64,000 nucleotides of DNA from Amoebophrya sp. A120 (GCA_905178155.1 CAJINV010000015.1:333309-397308); one strand, 5' to 3'; shown: positions 12,813-26,093, counted from the stretch's first letter. Notes: generated by a model from the sequence alone, not told the origin. Numbers and translations are program-made.

Positions 12813-14697
12813 GCTTCTTGTCGTCGACTTTTTTCTAAATGTAGTGCGTAAAGAAGCTTCTGCTTAAAGTGTATGATCAACAAGTAGAAATTATGGTAGC
12901 AGAAACGGCGTTTTGCATACCGGTCTTATTTTCTGAGGAAGAAATTTTCGTATTAATAATTTTTTCCTCCGGCTCACTCCACTAGTATTTTTCTTCTAAG
13001 GGAAGAAACTTTGGCGGAAGTTGTGTAGAGGGTGCTCTTACGATTTGAGTTTTTCTTTACAAAGTGCACTCAAAAGTAGCAACTACAAGCTTCCTCGGGA
13101 AAAACAAAAATGGCTTCACTAACCAGTGACGGCATCTATTATCGTCCCCAACCTCCTTCTGGCCAAAGAAGGAATGATATTGTAGAAGAGTTTTATCGTA
13201 TACGGGCTTCCTAAAGAAGGTGTGAGCTGCGGCTTGACCACAGATGGTGGAGAGGTGGTCTTTACTAGTGTCTCAGGTGGTATTTGTTTGTGTGGAGTAT
13301 TTACAATCCAGAATCTTACAATTTTATGGCTTTCGTCATGTGACAAGCGTAGCGGCGTACTTTATATGTAGTGGCTTGACAGTAGAAGGAAAAGTTTTGT
13401 ATGAAAACTGTTGCGAAATAAACGAGTTTTACCAAACTGAGTTTACTTACAGCAGCGTGAAAGCAATCAATTTTATTGCCTCTGTCGTGATTTTGAGAAA
13501 ATTTTTTGGGGGGATAACAACGGGTACACGACGGGAAAAGCCACCCACGGCTTATGTCATGCCAAATAGCATGGCTGTTCGTTGTTCTTGTGTTCGTCTG
13601 AGCGTTGTTTCTACATAGAAACAAGCGCATGACAAATTCGAAATAATTGCTCGAGCTTGGGTACTACGTACCGGTAGTACTTTTTTAGGCCTAATAGATC
13701 CTGTGCTTTCTTTACGTCCCTTCAAAGTACAAGTAGAGACCGTGGAGGCACCTGCCGCCCGTTCGGAAAAATATATCGACTACTACGAGATCTTTCCTTC
13801 AACTGAACCTCCTTATGTATGATCATCGACGGCCCCTAGTGTGCAAGTGCGGCTGGGTTGTACTAACTAGTAGATCAGTGGACAATAGTACCGTTGGCAC
13901 AATGCTTATTTTGCCAGAGAAGTACTGCATCAAATAAATGGTTGCGAACAAGAACCAAGTTCTCGAGAAGGACCAGCATGAGATAGCAAGAACTACAAAG
14001 CTAGATCACCGGCTGCTTTACATCAAGACAGCGTGGTCGTGACTATCTGTAGCAAAGATCTGTTCCACTGCCACGATACAACTCAGAAGAAACATCCACC
14101 CACATCCATATAATCGCCCCGGGACACATTGCGTAGATCCTGAGTTGCCGCACTAGTTCTTCCGAAAGCTACATACTGAACAGAAGATCAAGATCCGGAG
14201 GACCACATCAAAGGAGGGAAATACTAGACATTGATCTCTTCATGTTTGAGGGATCCTTTAGGACGGGGCTATCTCAGGTTTTGTGCGAGAAGGTAAAGTA
14301 GATCTTCGTTCATCCTGTCGCTTCTATTCTTGTTGAATACGACCACGAGATCAAGAACCACGTCGGGAAAATGTATAGCATGACTGATATGACTCGTCGC
14401 GTGTCTCGTGAGTACCAGAAAAGTCAAATTTCTGCTATTGCTACAAAGAGTTCTTCTACTGCTCTTCATTTTGGATCAGAATCCTCTTTAGGATCAGTTG
14501 TTCCGACCAGCCAAGGATAACACGAATTTCGAGCGCCTTGTCCACCGAGACCGACCTTTCCGCCCACCACCTACAATCACGAACAGACGCAGTGCCAAAT
14601 TGACGAGCACCTTGCCTTGGTCTCCACTTCAACAGAAATTTTTTCAAACAACAACAAGCGCCGCGCCGGCATGCAGAAGATTTGCATGACAAATATT
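12813..14697. other. Unassigned AT-rich stretch
   Basis: Short minus-strand frames occur (13119-13346, 13316-13630, 14269-14469), but none shows a domain or GC-rich third codon positions like the neighbouring genes. No introner and no repeat seen. Confidence 0.4.
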
Positions 14698-17600
14698 TTT
14701 CAAACGTAGTCGGGGTAGGTACGCGTTGTCACAGGGTACCGAACCAGCGTCCTTTTTTTGTTGTGCGGCGATTTCGACCAGCGAGATGTTACTTGTGGCA
14801 AGGAGGACCTACTGAGACCGCTCCCACATCTCCGGTCATTTTCACCAAGACCGGCTGCTTCTCCTTCAAACTCGTTTTTCCCCCCCAACTCATTCACCAC
14901 TTCGTTCCACAACTTTATCTGCTCGCCATCCCTGGCGTATGAGAGTGCACAACTCCCCCTCCCCCTCATTTGCAGGGCATAAGCAGCAACACAAGTTCTG
15001 CCATAAGTGCACGTTTTGCATGACAAATTCGCTACCGATTCTAGGGTTGTGGCGGGGTCCGGAACCTGTCATGCAAGCAGTGCCAAGGGAGAATGGGTCG
15101 ATTTGGTATTTCGCATGACAAATGAGGGGGAGCAAGTGGAGTTCTGCACTCTCATATGGCAGAAAACAGCAAGCAAACGTGAATCACTTTGTTCTCGTCC
15201 GACCCAACCGCGTCGAGAAATTCATCGATCAAGTCATCTTTTTCCAGGTCGCCACTAGGGACAGCGAGCGGCTTGTCGTGATCTTCTCTCTGCTCAATAC
15301 CATCCTCGCAGGACGAGGCCCTTGCCCTACCAGTTGCTTTCTCCCTTCGCGCCTCGGCCACGATGTCGCGGAAGACCGCTGCCACGTGTCGTTTCTGCGC
15401 GATCTTCTCGCGTGAAGAGCTGCAGAAGGTGTTCTCCCTCACCACGCACGCGTCTCGCAAAACGTCTAATAAACGCGACTCTCTGCTACTGCTGCAAGCT
15501 CGTCCCGAGCTAGAAGAACTACAAGAGGCTCTACTACGAGCACCTGTGGAAACCAGCGAGATTTTCTGGAAACTCCGAGTCAGGCCGTCCATGGAAGCGT
15601 GGAAAGCTTCTTCATTCTGATGTCCGTCATGACCATCTTCCTGCTCGTCCATCTTTGCAGCTCCCGGTTCTTGTATCATGTCGCCAGGTGGAGATGAGCC
15701 TTCCTCAGGTTTGATTCGCGCACGAGCCTGTTCTGCTTCCCCCGCCTCCCCTGCTTGCGACCGCGGCTCCGCAACCAAGGTCTCCAGTTCCAGCAACAAC
15801 GCCGTGTCTTCGAACCATCTGCTCTCCCGTTCCGTATGCAGTGCAAAAGCATCGTACTAGTAGAAGTAATTGCGATTACAACTAATTAGCTCACAGCATT
15901 ACAAATTGAATCAAATTCAATTTCAATGGAAATTGAATCTTTCTCAATAGAAATCAGCATTACAAAAACAAATTGTAATGCTGATTTCTATTGAGAAAGA
16001 AATTTGTCATGCATAAGTGCGATTAGTTTTTGATTTTGTACGAGTACGATAGTTTTCCAAAGGATATTCCGCCCGACAGAGTAGCTCCTTCACGGCGGTC
16101 AAACGTGTGTCCCGCTCGGTCAAAACACCCCTGCACTCGATACACACTAAACAGGGGACACAGATTTTTGTTGAAAACAACGCTTCCTGCGGAGTTTTTT
16201 TTATCCCACGAAAAAACTGCTTCACTGTGATGGTTTTGCAAGATCCGCATCACAAGTTTGCTACACATGACACAGAAAATTAGCCATGCGTGCTTCCCAA
16301 GAGAAAACACGCTTAAAAATCCAAAGCCTTGCAGGTGTAGCAAGACAAATAGTTCTGTGTATACACTCTGTGCATCACAGCTTCACATTGAAACGCTTTT
16401 TTCTTGCGATATTTTTCCGCCCGAGTTTGCCCGTGATTTTTTGCCGCTCGTCGCGAATTTTTTATCCTGTGCAAAAGTATCGTACTCGTAGTAATCGCAA
16501 CCATGAATTACAAGTCTCCTTCGCAACCTCAATCCGCATGGCAATTTCCGTTTTTCATGCTGAGGGAATTTGTCATGCGATTTCTACTAGTACGATGCTT
16601 TTGCATTTCATATTTTTCCACAGACAGCGACCAGCGCGCGGTGCTGCTTTTTCGGATCTAAGGATGAAGAAACGATTTCCCGCATCAAACGGAAAAATCC
16701 CCCCGCCCCATACTCAAACTTCTAGAAATTTGTGATGCAGATTTGTGGGCACAAATCAGCTTTGTCATGCTAGAAGGGAAAGGATGCGGACTGTAGTGCT
16801 GGTTGGCGTGGGAAAACCTTGCATCTTGAGAATGACAGGGGGAAGCTGGAAGTGGGAAACAGCATGACAAATTGCCTGCAAACGAGCGCACAGCTGCGTC
16901 TCTTGGCCTTCTAGCATTACAAGTCGATTTGTGTACTCAAATACAGCATCACAAATTTCCGGTTTGATATGGGGAGGGGGGATCTTTCCTTACGATATCC
17001 CGCTCCAAAGCGCTGCGCCCGAGTTCCCGGAGGTTGTTGAGCTGGAGACACTGCAAGGTCTCCGACAAATCCAGGACAAACCGGGTGAAAATGTCGCGCC
17101 GAATGTAGTGCTCTGGCAGCCTTCTTTCTCCCACGGCTTGCAATTCCAGGTCGGCGAAGGTGGTGCCATTTTCATAGTTTGCGGCAAAGTCGAAGGCCTG
17201 GAAACCGGTGCGGAGTATCAAGGTAGAAAACTACGAACAGTTGTCCAGGTTCCTCGCGTTCTTGTTCTTAAGCTTTGCACGAAGATATGTGGTCGCTCGC
17301 TGTTTCAGTTTCCAAATCTAAGTTCATTTTGCAAAACCAAAACTGCTATTACGTCCACCACTCGTGCTCATATCGTTACAAAAGTGGAAAATGGAAATAT
17401 GATCGGAAGTTCTGTAGTTTTCACCCTCCTATCGAATGTGACATACATGCTCTGGCCTTCCGTGTAGCTCTCCGACTCTTTTCCCCGCCCGCAGACCTTG
17501 AGTGCGAGAGCGCAGCGGCTTTGCAGCGACAAGTCGCCCTGATCCTGACTGCCATCTCGGAAGATCTGCGCGACGCACTTCTCTCCCCTGGAAAGCCCGT

Positions 17601-20600
17601 ATTTGAAAAGCTCGTCCGTGCTGAGAAAATCTGACAGAAAAACACGGTCCTGCAACAGCCGGGGCAGCGAAGATGATGATGAATTAGTATTATAGGGAGC
17701 TATGCAATGCAAAGGCATCGTACTAGTATAAACTGCATGACAAATTAGCCCAGCATTACATATTTGATTTGTAATGCTGATTTACCTTGAAAAAGAAATT
17801 TGTGATGCATCAATGCAATTACTACGAGTGCGATACTTTTGCACAGGATAGGAGCAGCTCCAGCACCAACGTGACGGCTACGTGATGTTCCCGTCGTGGT
17901 GCTGCTAGCATCGGGTTTATCAAGTGCAAAAGTGTCTGGGTCTGGAAGAATGCAAGTTTGTCATGCTTGTTTCACATGACTGTTGAATTTCTCATGCCCA
18001 TTTAATGTCATGCAGAAACGCAGTTTGTCATGCAGGATACGCAACACCTAGATCTAGAAGCTCAGAAACTTGTCATGCTGCGCCAGCACTTGTGGCCTCC
18101 TCATGGTACGCCACCCAGCATCACAAGTTTCCAGACCCAGACATATTTGCAATGCATAGGGTTTAATTTTCCAGAAAAACTCGTGAAACACTTCCGCACA
18201 GAAGTTTCTTCTTTCCTCCCGCCTCCCTAAAAAGGAGGCAGTGCCGTGTTTTCGTTCGTCCCCTGGCTCCATTGACTCAGATAGAAACTCCTTCGTCAGC
18301 AGCTCCTTCCTAATCTCCTGTTCCTGCTCCAGTTGTATTTGCTCCTTGAGTTTATGTACTGCAGCTGTGGACGAGATTTTTTTACTTACAAGACCATCTG
18401 GACGAGGAGGCGAAGGACTTGATTTCATACTCGACGAAGGCGGTGCGCGTGCGCTGCCTTGCTGTGTAAAAACAGTTGAAGACGGTGGACCACGGGTAGA
18501 AGTAGTACGTGCGAGACCTGCCTCCGTCTCCTCCATCACGGCTTGCAGGCGATCCTATGCGAGTGCACAACTCCCCCTCGTTCTCATTTCTCATGCAAAA
18601 TCTCAACTCCATCTCCAATTGCTCCGCTACCCTGCGTCACTATTATGCATGACAGATTCCGGAAGCCCAAAGCAAAACATAAACAATAGATACCACACGA
18701 CTGGGCGCATGAAGAATTTGCCATGCACTGGCTCCACGTGTCTTGGTGTTTGTATTGCTGTTGATGCAATACAAATGAGGTGGGGGAGGGTGAGTTGTGC
18801 ACTCTCATAGATCCACGCGAATGCGCTCTTCTACCCGGGGATCGATAGCAAGTCGGAGAAAGGTATGCATTCGCATATCGCACTCGTACTGATCGCATTT
18901 ATGCATTACAAATTTCTTTGTCAAGTTAAATCCGCATTACAAATTCCAAGTCTAATGCTGAGGAAATTTGTCATGCGATTTACACTTACTAACTAGTGCG
19001 ATACTTTTGCAGAGCATAAAAGGTCATGAGAGTCCGGTGGAAAAGATGCCGCAACGCCTCGTGATGTACGCGAACGCTTGGTTCCGGCGCTCTGCCAGCC
19101 TGTTCCAACATGATCTTCAATCCGGGACGATAAAATCGATTGTGCAACATCCATGTAGTCGGGTTGCCATCAGCATCAATAAATGCGCAGCTACCTGGCA
19201 GTTGCGAACTTTGCTGCTGCAATGTTGTGAGGAAAACTTCCCCTGCTCCCCACGCTCAAACAAGGATGATGTGTGATGCGCAGGTTGTAGCTGAAAATTT
19301 CAAATGTTGATTTGTATGCAGCAGGAGAAGGCGCGGGATATTACCTATCGCATTTTTTTGCGGGCTATGCGGTAGAATTCTTATTGCTGTACTCGTCGCG
19401 CAGGCTTTTGATTCGCCCAAAGAGGCTTCGTTTCCTTGTCGCGATTTAATACAACACGGCTCTTGTACAACGGAATAAATGATGTTGGTACGCAAGTCGC
19501 AGTTACAGGTTGAGTATGGGGAGGGAGGTGGAGTTTCTACTTTGATATGCATAAGGGGTTTCATGCCGAAGGCCCCACGTGGTCCGACCAAGTACCACTC
19601 ACAGATATCAATTGCAAACATGTCTGGGTTTGGAAAAGTTAAAATGCAAAATTGTCATGCGTCCTGTGTGCCAGTCAAACTCTGTACTACCAAAACCAGT
19701 TGCGAAGACGTTTCTACTAATGCGGGACAATGATCAGCACTGCGAAGACCTTGGGGAGGACAATCAACTGTGAAGTAGACGTTTCTACAAATAGCACTGT
19801 GAAGAGCTTGGGGAATCTGCGATGCTGGTGCTGCATTGCAGAAGCAGACGACCTCATGGGGCAATCCAAATCTGCAAGCAGTCTTCCAGACTCGTCAGGT
19901 ACATTTGCAATAGATAGCAAAGCCGGCGAAACAACAGCTGCCCGGAGTTAAACTCTGGACTTCTTCCCCTTTCTGCAAGTATAGCTTCACCAGCAGGCGT
20001 CTTTTGAAAAAAATCCGCCCAGAGCCCGCGGTGTCTCTCGGGGTTCAATAAGGACGTCAATTTTGGCGCTCGTCCTGCCTCGGCAACTTCATCAAAGTGG
20101 GTAAAAAAGCTCGAAAGCCAGGCTTTGACCTGGGAAAAGAACTGCGACGACTGAACTTGGACGGAAGACAGTCTCTCAAACTCGGGCGTGTCGCGCTCCA
20201 GGGGTTGTTCTCGGAAAGAAAAATGTTGAGCCGCCCAAAGCAGGTCCTTTCCGAGATCAGTACCAGGCTGAAGGATCAGGGCGAAGCAAGCCAGCTCCTT
20301 CCCGTGGGTTGATTGGAGGAAAGCCACCAGTTGGTCTGCGACGGAAGTTGCAACTCCAGTAACGGAAAGCGGTGGCTTGTTTCTTCCTTTCCCTGTCGTT
20401 CCACTGCCACCAGCAGCAGACGATTTGGCATTGCTCCCTTGATGCTGTTGGGGAGAAGAAGTATCGTACTCACTCGAAGTCGAATACGAATTTCGAAAAG
20501 AATTATCAGTATCCTGCGAGATAACCACCCGTGGGAGTCCGCCGTGGTAGCGCCGGAACCCCGGAATACTTTTCGGACGATCTGTCGCGTCGTGCAAAAA

Positions 20601-21699
20601 CGAGTAGTCAAGGAAATCATCAGGAAAGCTGTGCATTGTATCCTGTGCGGCATCATCAACGTTCCAGGAGGGCATCCATAAGGTGCCCGCGCCGTAGCGT
20701 ACGTCTGACGAGAGACGCTGGTAGCAGACGCGAAGGTAGTCCTGCTTTTCCCTTGCAGCCGTCACCATGCAGTCTACTTGCAAAGCGTCGTGCAAAAAAA
20801 GCAGGCTGCTCAGGATAAACTCCCAGTCCAAACCTATCTCTGGTTCTGCCTCGACTCGTGGTCGTGGAGGTTGCTCTTGCTTCTGGAAGTAGTTCTTGTC
20901 AACCTTTTTCTGATCAAGCAACAACAGCCTTGGAAACAAGGCCTGCGCATTGCCTGCCAAAGCGTACAATTGGGCCAGCTGCGCGCGGAGTGCGAGTTTC
21001 GTGAGACCTGGGGGATGAATATCGCACTTTTCACGTCGGCATGCCTCCCTGTACGCTTCGCGTGCAGCCTCTTGCATGTCCACTGGTAGGTCCTTTATTG
21101 CCTCTTCGAAATCTTTTTCAGCTCGCAAGGCAAGGTCTTGTTGTGCCTCCTGTGCTTCTCTGAAAGCAGCTGCACTCAGCTTATTTCCGCGCTGGCCGGC
21201 CTCCTGCTCATGTTCTTTCTCCGCGGGAGATGATGATGATGCTGATGATGGCCCAGCTTGTGAAGACCCGCCTTCTACTGTTTCACGAGATAAGAAAGTG
21301 CTGCCACGCCGCTGCGGGTCGAGAGCGTGGCCTTCTGGTCCTGCACGCCCAACAAAATCAGCGAGGACACTCGGCTCCAAAGCGCGCAAAACTGCAGCTT
21401 CTTGCTCCGGGTTTATATCCTGCGCAAAACTTCTTCGACTGCAGTCGCTTAGAACTTTATTCGAAACTGCATACAGTACAATATATAAAATGCATTCCCG
21501 CCACTGTGGACGTAGTAGAAGCTATGCGAATTCAGCAGCAGCATGACAAGTAATTGCGCTTAATCATTTATTCCTCATATAGGAAGAGAAATTGTAATCA
21601 TCATCGTACCATCCGTAGATGCAGTTTCTTGCTGATGCCTACTAGGTGCGGTCTATAATTCGGGGTTATTTGCAATTCATAGGAGAATCCCTTTGCCAT
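14698..21699 (-). CDS. Unknown 1,324-residue protein
   Basis: Not recognised. From the ATG at 21699 to the TGA at 14698, removal of 12 introners (each with one 5-bp repeat) and one GT-AG intron (17231-17379) leaves 3,975 nt, exactly 1,325 codons with stop. The first exon encodes only about six residues and joins in frame across the weak introner at 21416-21681. The largest exon (19917-21415) has a Glu/Ala/Arg-rich helical, probably coiled-coil stretch (about 21060-21190), a Trp/Leu/Tyr-rich globular part (20640-20860) and a Ser/Gly/Lys-rich linker (20370-20500). The exon at 15157-15834 is rich in Ser, Arg, Glu and Asp and looks disordered. The stop of the UBA gene lies 79 bp upstream. The frame is also open upstream of the chosen ATG, so the true start could be earlier. 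Confidence 0.65.
14938..15156. mobile_element. Introner family F
   Basis: Flanks TGGCG/TGGCA. Junction reads Phe-Ser-Ala-Arg-Asp-Gly. Confidence 0.87.
15835..16066. mobile_element. Introner family B, reverse orientation
   Basis: Perfect flanks TTCCG. The core carries a secondary inverted repeat (about 15895-16010) around GCATTACAAA motifs. Confidence 0.86.
16202..16411. mobile_element. Introner family G
   Basis: Family G terminus AAAAAACTGCTTCACTGTGA and its inverse. Flanks TTTTT. Confidence 0.85.
16463..16612. mobile_element. Introner family B
   Basis: Flanks TTTTT. Only 51 bp separate it from the family G copy. Confidence 0.86.
16683..16997. mobile_element. Introner family D
   Basis: Left TAT mutated to CAT; perfect flanks TCCCG. 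Confidence 0.85.
17231..17379 (-). other. GT-AG intron
   Basis: On the minus strand it starts GTAACG and ends TTCGTAG. Removal joins a Phe-Ser-Thr-Phe end to a Phe-Ser-Thr-Leu start in frame. It has no inverted termini and no 5-bp repeat. Confidence 0.7.
17701..17850. mobile_element. Introner family B, reverse orientation
   Basis: Perfect flanks GGAGC. Confidence 0.87.
17918..18158. mobile_element. Introner family A
   Basis: Perfect flanks GGGTT. Confidence 0.87.
18556..18809. mobile_element. Introner family F
   Basis: Perfect flanks GATCC. Confidence 0.87.
18864..19018. mobile_element. Introner family B
   Basis: Perfect flanks AAAGG. The left terminus is rearranged (TATGCATTCGCATATCGC). 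Confidence 0.85.
19223..19547. mobile_element. Introner family D, degenerate
   Basis: Starts TGT instead of TAT. Flanks TGCAA/TGCAT. The termini have several substitutions, suggesting an old copy. Confidence 0.78.
19616..19916. mobile_element. Introner family A, degenerate
   Basis: Flanks ACAGA/GCAAA (3 of 5). Exact excision gives Arg-Leu-Cys-Glu-Trp-Tyr in frame. Confidence 0.8.
21416..21681. mobile_element. Probable old introner, family B-like
   Basis: Ends TATCCTGCGCAAAA and TTGCAATTCATA fit family B, but the inverted repeat is poor and the flanks GTTTA/GGAGA barely match. Removal brings an upstream ATG exon into frame with the main exon and makes the whole gene length divisible by three. 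Confidence 0.55.
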
Positions 21700-21778
21700 C
21701 TCGATCAGAGCCTCTATTTCTCGTTCATCCGGCCAACTCCTTTGTTTCGCCGGTTCCGTAGGTTCTTTCGACGACGCT

Positions 21779-24205
21779 TCAACATCCGTAGTATTCAATG
21801 AAAAAGCCTTGCGCACGCTCTAATCGCAGTCATGCATGAAGACAGGTCTCTGGCGCTGATCTCTTCAGGGAAATCAGCAATGCAGAGACAAACTGCATTT
21901 TTCCTTCCGGAGAACATGAAAGCAAAAAATTGTATTGCGATCTTTATTTGGTGTCTGGAGTGCGATGCTTTTGCAAGGCGTAGATAGCCATCGACCCAAC
22001 GGAGGTGGGCGGAAGGTCCTGCTTTTCGTTCTGCTTCTGCTCGTTCATCTTCTTCTTGGATTTCGTTTCCATGTGAGAGATCAGGATATGACAGTGCACA
22101 ACCCCCCCTCGTCCCCCTCATTTGTACAGCATGGCCGGCTACACAAACTAACATCAGCAAGAATTATGCCGGTTTATTTGCATGACAAATTTACACTGGA
22201 CAGTGTAGTTCTATTTGGGCCACCAGACCTTGTCGTACAAACAGTGCTAAGAGGCACAGTCTCAGTTTGGAATTTTCCACGACAAATGAGGCGGAAGGTG
22301 GAGTTGTGCACTCTCATACAGGAGGAGCCTCTCTGCCGCGCGTTCCACATCGCCGTTACTTTCCGCGAGGGCACGCGTGGCCTCGTCTCGCGGAAATCCC
22401 ATGTCGCATAAAATTTCAAGTTCTCTTCCGTTGGCCTCTTGACGCCGCGGGGGTGGAGTACTAGAAACGGCGATATCACAGGACGTCGCTGGGAAGCGGG
22501 CAATTCGCGCACGGAGGTGCTGTACTTGCGTGGTTTCTGGCAGTTTGAGGTCTACCCCACTAATGTAAGCTTCAGTTCTAGACGAGTCGGTCTCTGCTAT
22601 GACAGCAGGTGCAACAATATTATAGCGACCGCCCCTGCGCCTGCGCCGCTCCTCAAGTAGTCGCGTCAAAATACGTTCGTTCTGTGCGTCGTCTATTTCG
22701 TTTTCGTTCACGGCAAGCCACGTAACGACGTTGCAAGCGTCCATCTCGCAGTCGGTTTCCAGAAGAGCACGCTTGATTCTGTTTTGATTCCAATTCCATG
22801 TATACCCCATCTTAGTCAGTGCTTCCATGAATGCCCGCAGCTCTTTGTTCTTCTTTTCGTCGTCGTAGAACGCGCAATCATCTTCAGGCACCAGTTGATG
22901 TTCTTGCGCAGTTGTTGTAGAACTAGCGGGATCTCGATCTCGTCCTGTTGATGGGTCTACACTAGAAGTACTAGTCCGCCCCTGAAGATCGCCCGTTGAG
23001 GCAGTAGCCCCGTCTTGTTCCATCGATTGTTTTCTCTCTACTTCGGGGGCTTGTTTTCTCTCTTCATCCAACAGGTCGTTCTTCTTCACGGGGGGCCCTA
23101 ATTTTCTCTTCGTTTCATCTTTCTTATTCTTGCCTCGCACGGAAGTAGTTGTATTTTTGTTGATACGAAGATCAGCCTGCTTTTCGCTTTCATCCCCGTT
23201 CCTGCTACGCTTCCATCTTTTTAAGTACGAAGATGCGTCCTGCTTCGCCAATGTCGTCAGTTCGTAGGCGTCCTCGCTTGGAGGTCGACCACATGCTTCT
23301 ACAGCCGGCTGCAGCTTTGCTTGCTTGGAGCTCATCTTTGCTTCTGCAACCGGCTGCAGCGGCTCGGGGTATTTATCTCCAAAGAGCCTCATGTAAGCCT
23401 GCTCTCCGTCTCCATTGCTTTGAGTAAGAGCACGCGCAACCTCGTCTCCCGGAAATCCCGTGGAGCACAACCAGTGCTTGTCTGGAGAAAGAAATCTCGG
23501 GTTATTGTCATCATGAAGGAGACTCTCCAAAGCGCATTCCACTTTGCCTTTGCTTTCCACAAGAGCGCTTGCGGCTGCGGCTCGCGAGCATCCGGACACG
23601 ACGTCGCACAAAAATTCGACAGGCCGCTCTTGCGGTGGAGGAGCTGGAGTTGTGCTAGTCCTCCGCGCGGCCTGAAGATCGCCCGTCGACGCAGCCGCTC
23701 TGTCTTCTTGATCATTGTTTCCCCCGTTTTTAGGTTCTTGCCCTGGGACGAAGGCCTCGGTACTGGAAGACGCGGTTGCTGAAGCCGCGAACGCAAAACC
23801 GAGACCTCCCGTAGAATTGATACTTTCACGTGCAGAGAAATGATATTGTAGGGCGGTCGTGTCTAGTACTTCAACTTCCTGTTGAAAGTAGTTCCATCGA
23901 CGTCCTGGTCGGGCCGGCGCAAGAACTATCGGGCAGCCACTATTCATTTCACCGGTTTGCGACACGCCGTAGTTGCCGCATTCGAAAAACCTAAAGGTCC
24001 CGACGTAAAAATCCTCCTGGCCGGCGAGGAGCAGTCGTAACAAAAAGTAGAGAAGCCCACTGGTAGAAGACCCGCCAACCCCAACGGCGCGGCCGCGCGG
24101 GTTGTGTGGTCTCCGGCGCATATAATCCCGTTTTCCTTCGCAGACGACCGCGTCGCTGCTAGTTTTTCTGGGGGTTTTTGAGAAGGAGCGCGTGTTTTTG
24201 CCCAT
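21779..24205 (-). CDS. UBA-repeat ubiquitin-binding protein (665 aa)
   Basis: The ATG at 24205 opens an exon of about 629 codons. It has three UBA-like segments. Two lie in tandem near residues 200-290: Phe-Leu-Cys-Asp-Val-Val with a following Ala-Leu-Val-Glu-Ser, then Cys-Ser-Thr-Gly-Phe-Pro with Ala-Leu-Thr-Gln-Ser-Asn-Gly-Asp. A better one lies near 590-628: Cys-Asp-Met-Gly-Phe-Pro, then Arg-Ala-Leu-Ala-Glu-Ser-Asn-Gly-Asp and Ala-Ala-Glu-Arg-Leu-Leu. The Met/Leu-Gly-Phe loop and the Asn-Gly-Asp turn are UBA hallmarks. These three-helix domains bind ubiquitin, so a role in ubiquitin signalling or turnover is inferred; no catalytic domain is seen. A Ser-Thr-Gly-Asp-Leu-Gln motif occurs twice, hinting at internal duplication. 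Exact removal of two introners leaves 1,998 nt. The extreme C-terminus (last 10-40 residues) is uncertain. Confidence 0.7.
21792..21978. mobile_element. Introner family B, eroded ends
   Basis: The repeat CGTAG flanks both sides, but the right ATA is lost. The TGCAAAAGCATCGCACT terminus is intact on one side only. Confidence 0.65.
22087..22318. mobile_element. Introner family F
   Basis: Perfect flanks CAGGA. It lies directly after the third UBA domain. Confidence 0.86.
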
Positions 24206-25978
24206 CTTCCAGGAAATGAAAGTCAATAACTGTTGTCGGGGTGGAAGGCGAAGGTTCGATTTCCGAAAACAATGGACAAAACAAAAATCAATCGTAATAT
24301 CAAAACAAGCGGAAATGGAAATCAGACAAAGATCGAAATTAGAAAATGAAACTGTTTCTTGTCATAGGTGGGCTTGCCTCACGTGTAATTCATTGTGGGC
24401 AGCAACTATAATCGACATCGGGTTCAAAAAAGTTCTCTTCTTTGGCTCTTCAAGATGCGCAAAAATACAGGGGTAGACATTTCTTTTTCAGACAGAGAAA
24501 ATTGTAATCACACGACACCAATAAATCCAAAAACAAGGACACCCTATTACGGCGCTCAGAAATGAAACTAGACTAATCGACTTGACTCAAACAAAAGGGG
24601 AAAACTGCCTTCCCGCTTTTCATCTTCTTTCTGCAGTTTTCTGGTACTTCTTCATGTGATTTGTTTCATAAACAACCTTTTGCACTACACACGAATGTTC
24701 CCCTGAAACCCCGCGAATATCTTTGACCTCCCTCCCTCTTGAAGATGCGATACAACGTACTAGATCTTCTATTGCGTACCCTAAACATCTCAAAGTTTTG
24801 ATTTTGAACCTTCCAAGTCTGGGGCCACCGTGCGAATGCGCTTCAACATAAGGTACACGTATATGAGATCAAAATTATGTTGATCATTCTCTGCAACCCT
24901 TCCTATTCCTTCCACTTCAAGAATACTTGGTCAACAAAGGATCGCTCTGCTGTAGACAACAAGTTGACAGCCTGTTCAAGTTCATTCGTTCTTGCAGGGG
25001 GGCCATGCTGCTGACAATAAGTAGAGATCCCTCAGATCCCTCAGAGATATATCTATATGAAAAGCAGGATCTTTGCCCTGGTGGCAGCGACAGCAAAGGC
25101 ACACAAAAGACACCGACACTGTTCCTAATCTTGGACTTAATATTTTTGCGAAGATCTTCCTGCAATGTTCCCGAACTGATTGTGCTTTTTTTACACCAAG
25201 AAATACTACTAGACTTTGACTTAATACTATTGAGCGTTTGATCCTCACACCGTCGTGGCCGCCCCTCGGGGCGATCGGTACGTATCCTAGTATACTGTAA
25301 ATCATGAGAAGATCCTTTTATTAGTTTTACTTCCCGTTTCCACCAGAGAGACCAGGATTTTTGTAGCAGCTATAATTATATGCGCCCACTCGTCGGTGGG
25401 GTGCATTTTTTTCCCCTGAGTAAACTCACTTCTTTCCGTAGATGGAAATAGAAAATGCCCTCGAAGTTGTAGACAAAACGAAATCTCTCCGAGCTGCAAA
25501 ATGTTGTCACAACAACTCATCACGGGCAGAAGTCAGCTCGAGAAGTAGAGGGACATCTTCATGCTTTTGCTCTTATTCATTTGTAACAATCTTCTTTTTT
25601 TTCTCAGAAAACGAATTACTCTGGCCAAATATAACGAAATCTGTATTCTCTGCACAGAACGAAAATGAAATACATGAGCTTTTTGCTTCACACACAGCAA
25701 AAGGCTAGCCCTAGCGCTAGTACAGTAGTAAAAATCCGCATCAACTTAGCAGGAGCGACCTGCATAATTTCATTCTTACACTCACGACGCAATGTTGCCT
25801 GTTCTGCAACCACACAGATTTTTCATGTTGCCCGTCTGTAAGTACTTCACCTACTATACGTCGCCATGGTCGTCCAACATGCAAGCCGGGTTTTTCATCA
25901 AAAAACAAAAAACGGCTGTACAAGCAGACTATAATGCCACATTCAAACGTGTACCGGACCACCACATCCAAACTGGCA
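24206..25978. other. Intergenic, AT-rich
   Basis: No introner and no recognisable gene. Open frames at 24917-25165 (-), 24927-25241 (+) and 25741-26025 (-) show no domain. Confidence 0.5.
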
Positions 25979-26093
25979 ATTTCGACTCGTTCCTGCTGTT
26001 CCGTTATCCACCCGTGCAAGCCCATTGGATAAGGGGCGGGGGAGAAGGAGAGCGGCCTTCACCGTTCCTAGGCCTCCAACTCTGCCTTCCCCC
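25979..26093 (+). repeat. 115-bp direct repeat, copy 1
   Basis: Identical to 26319-26433. Most of it also occurs inverted in the right arm of the palindrome. Confidence 0.9.
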
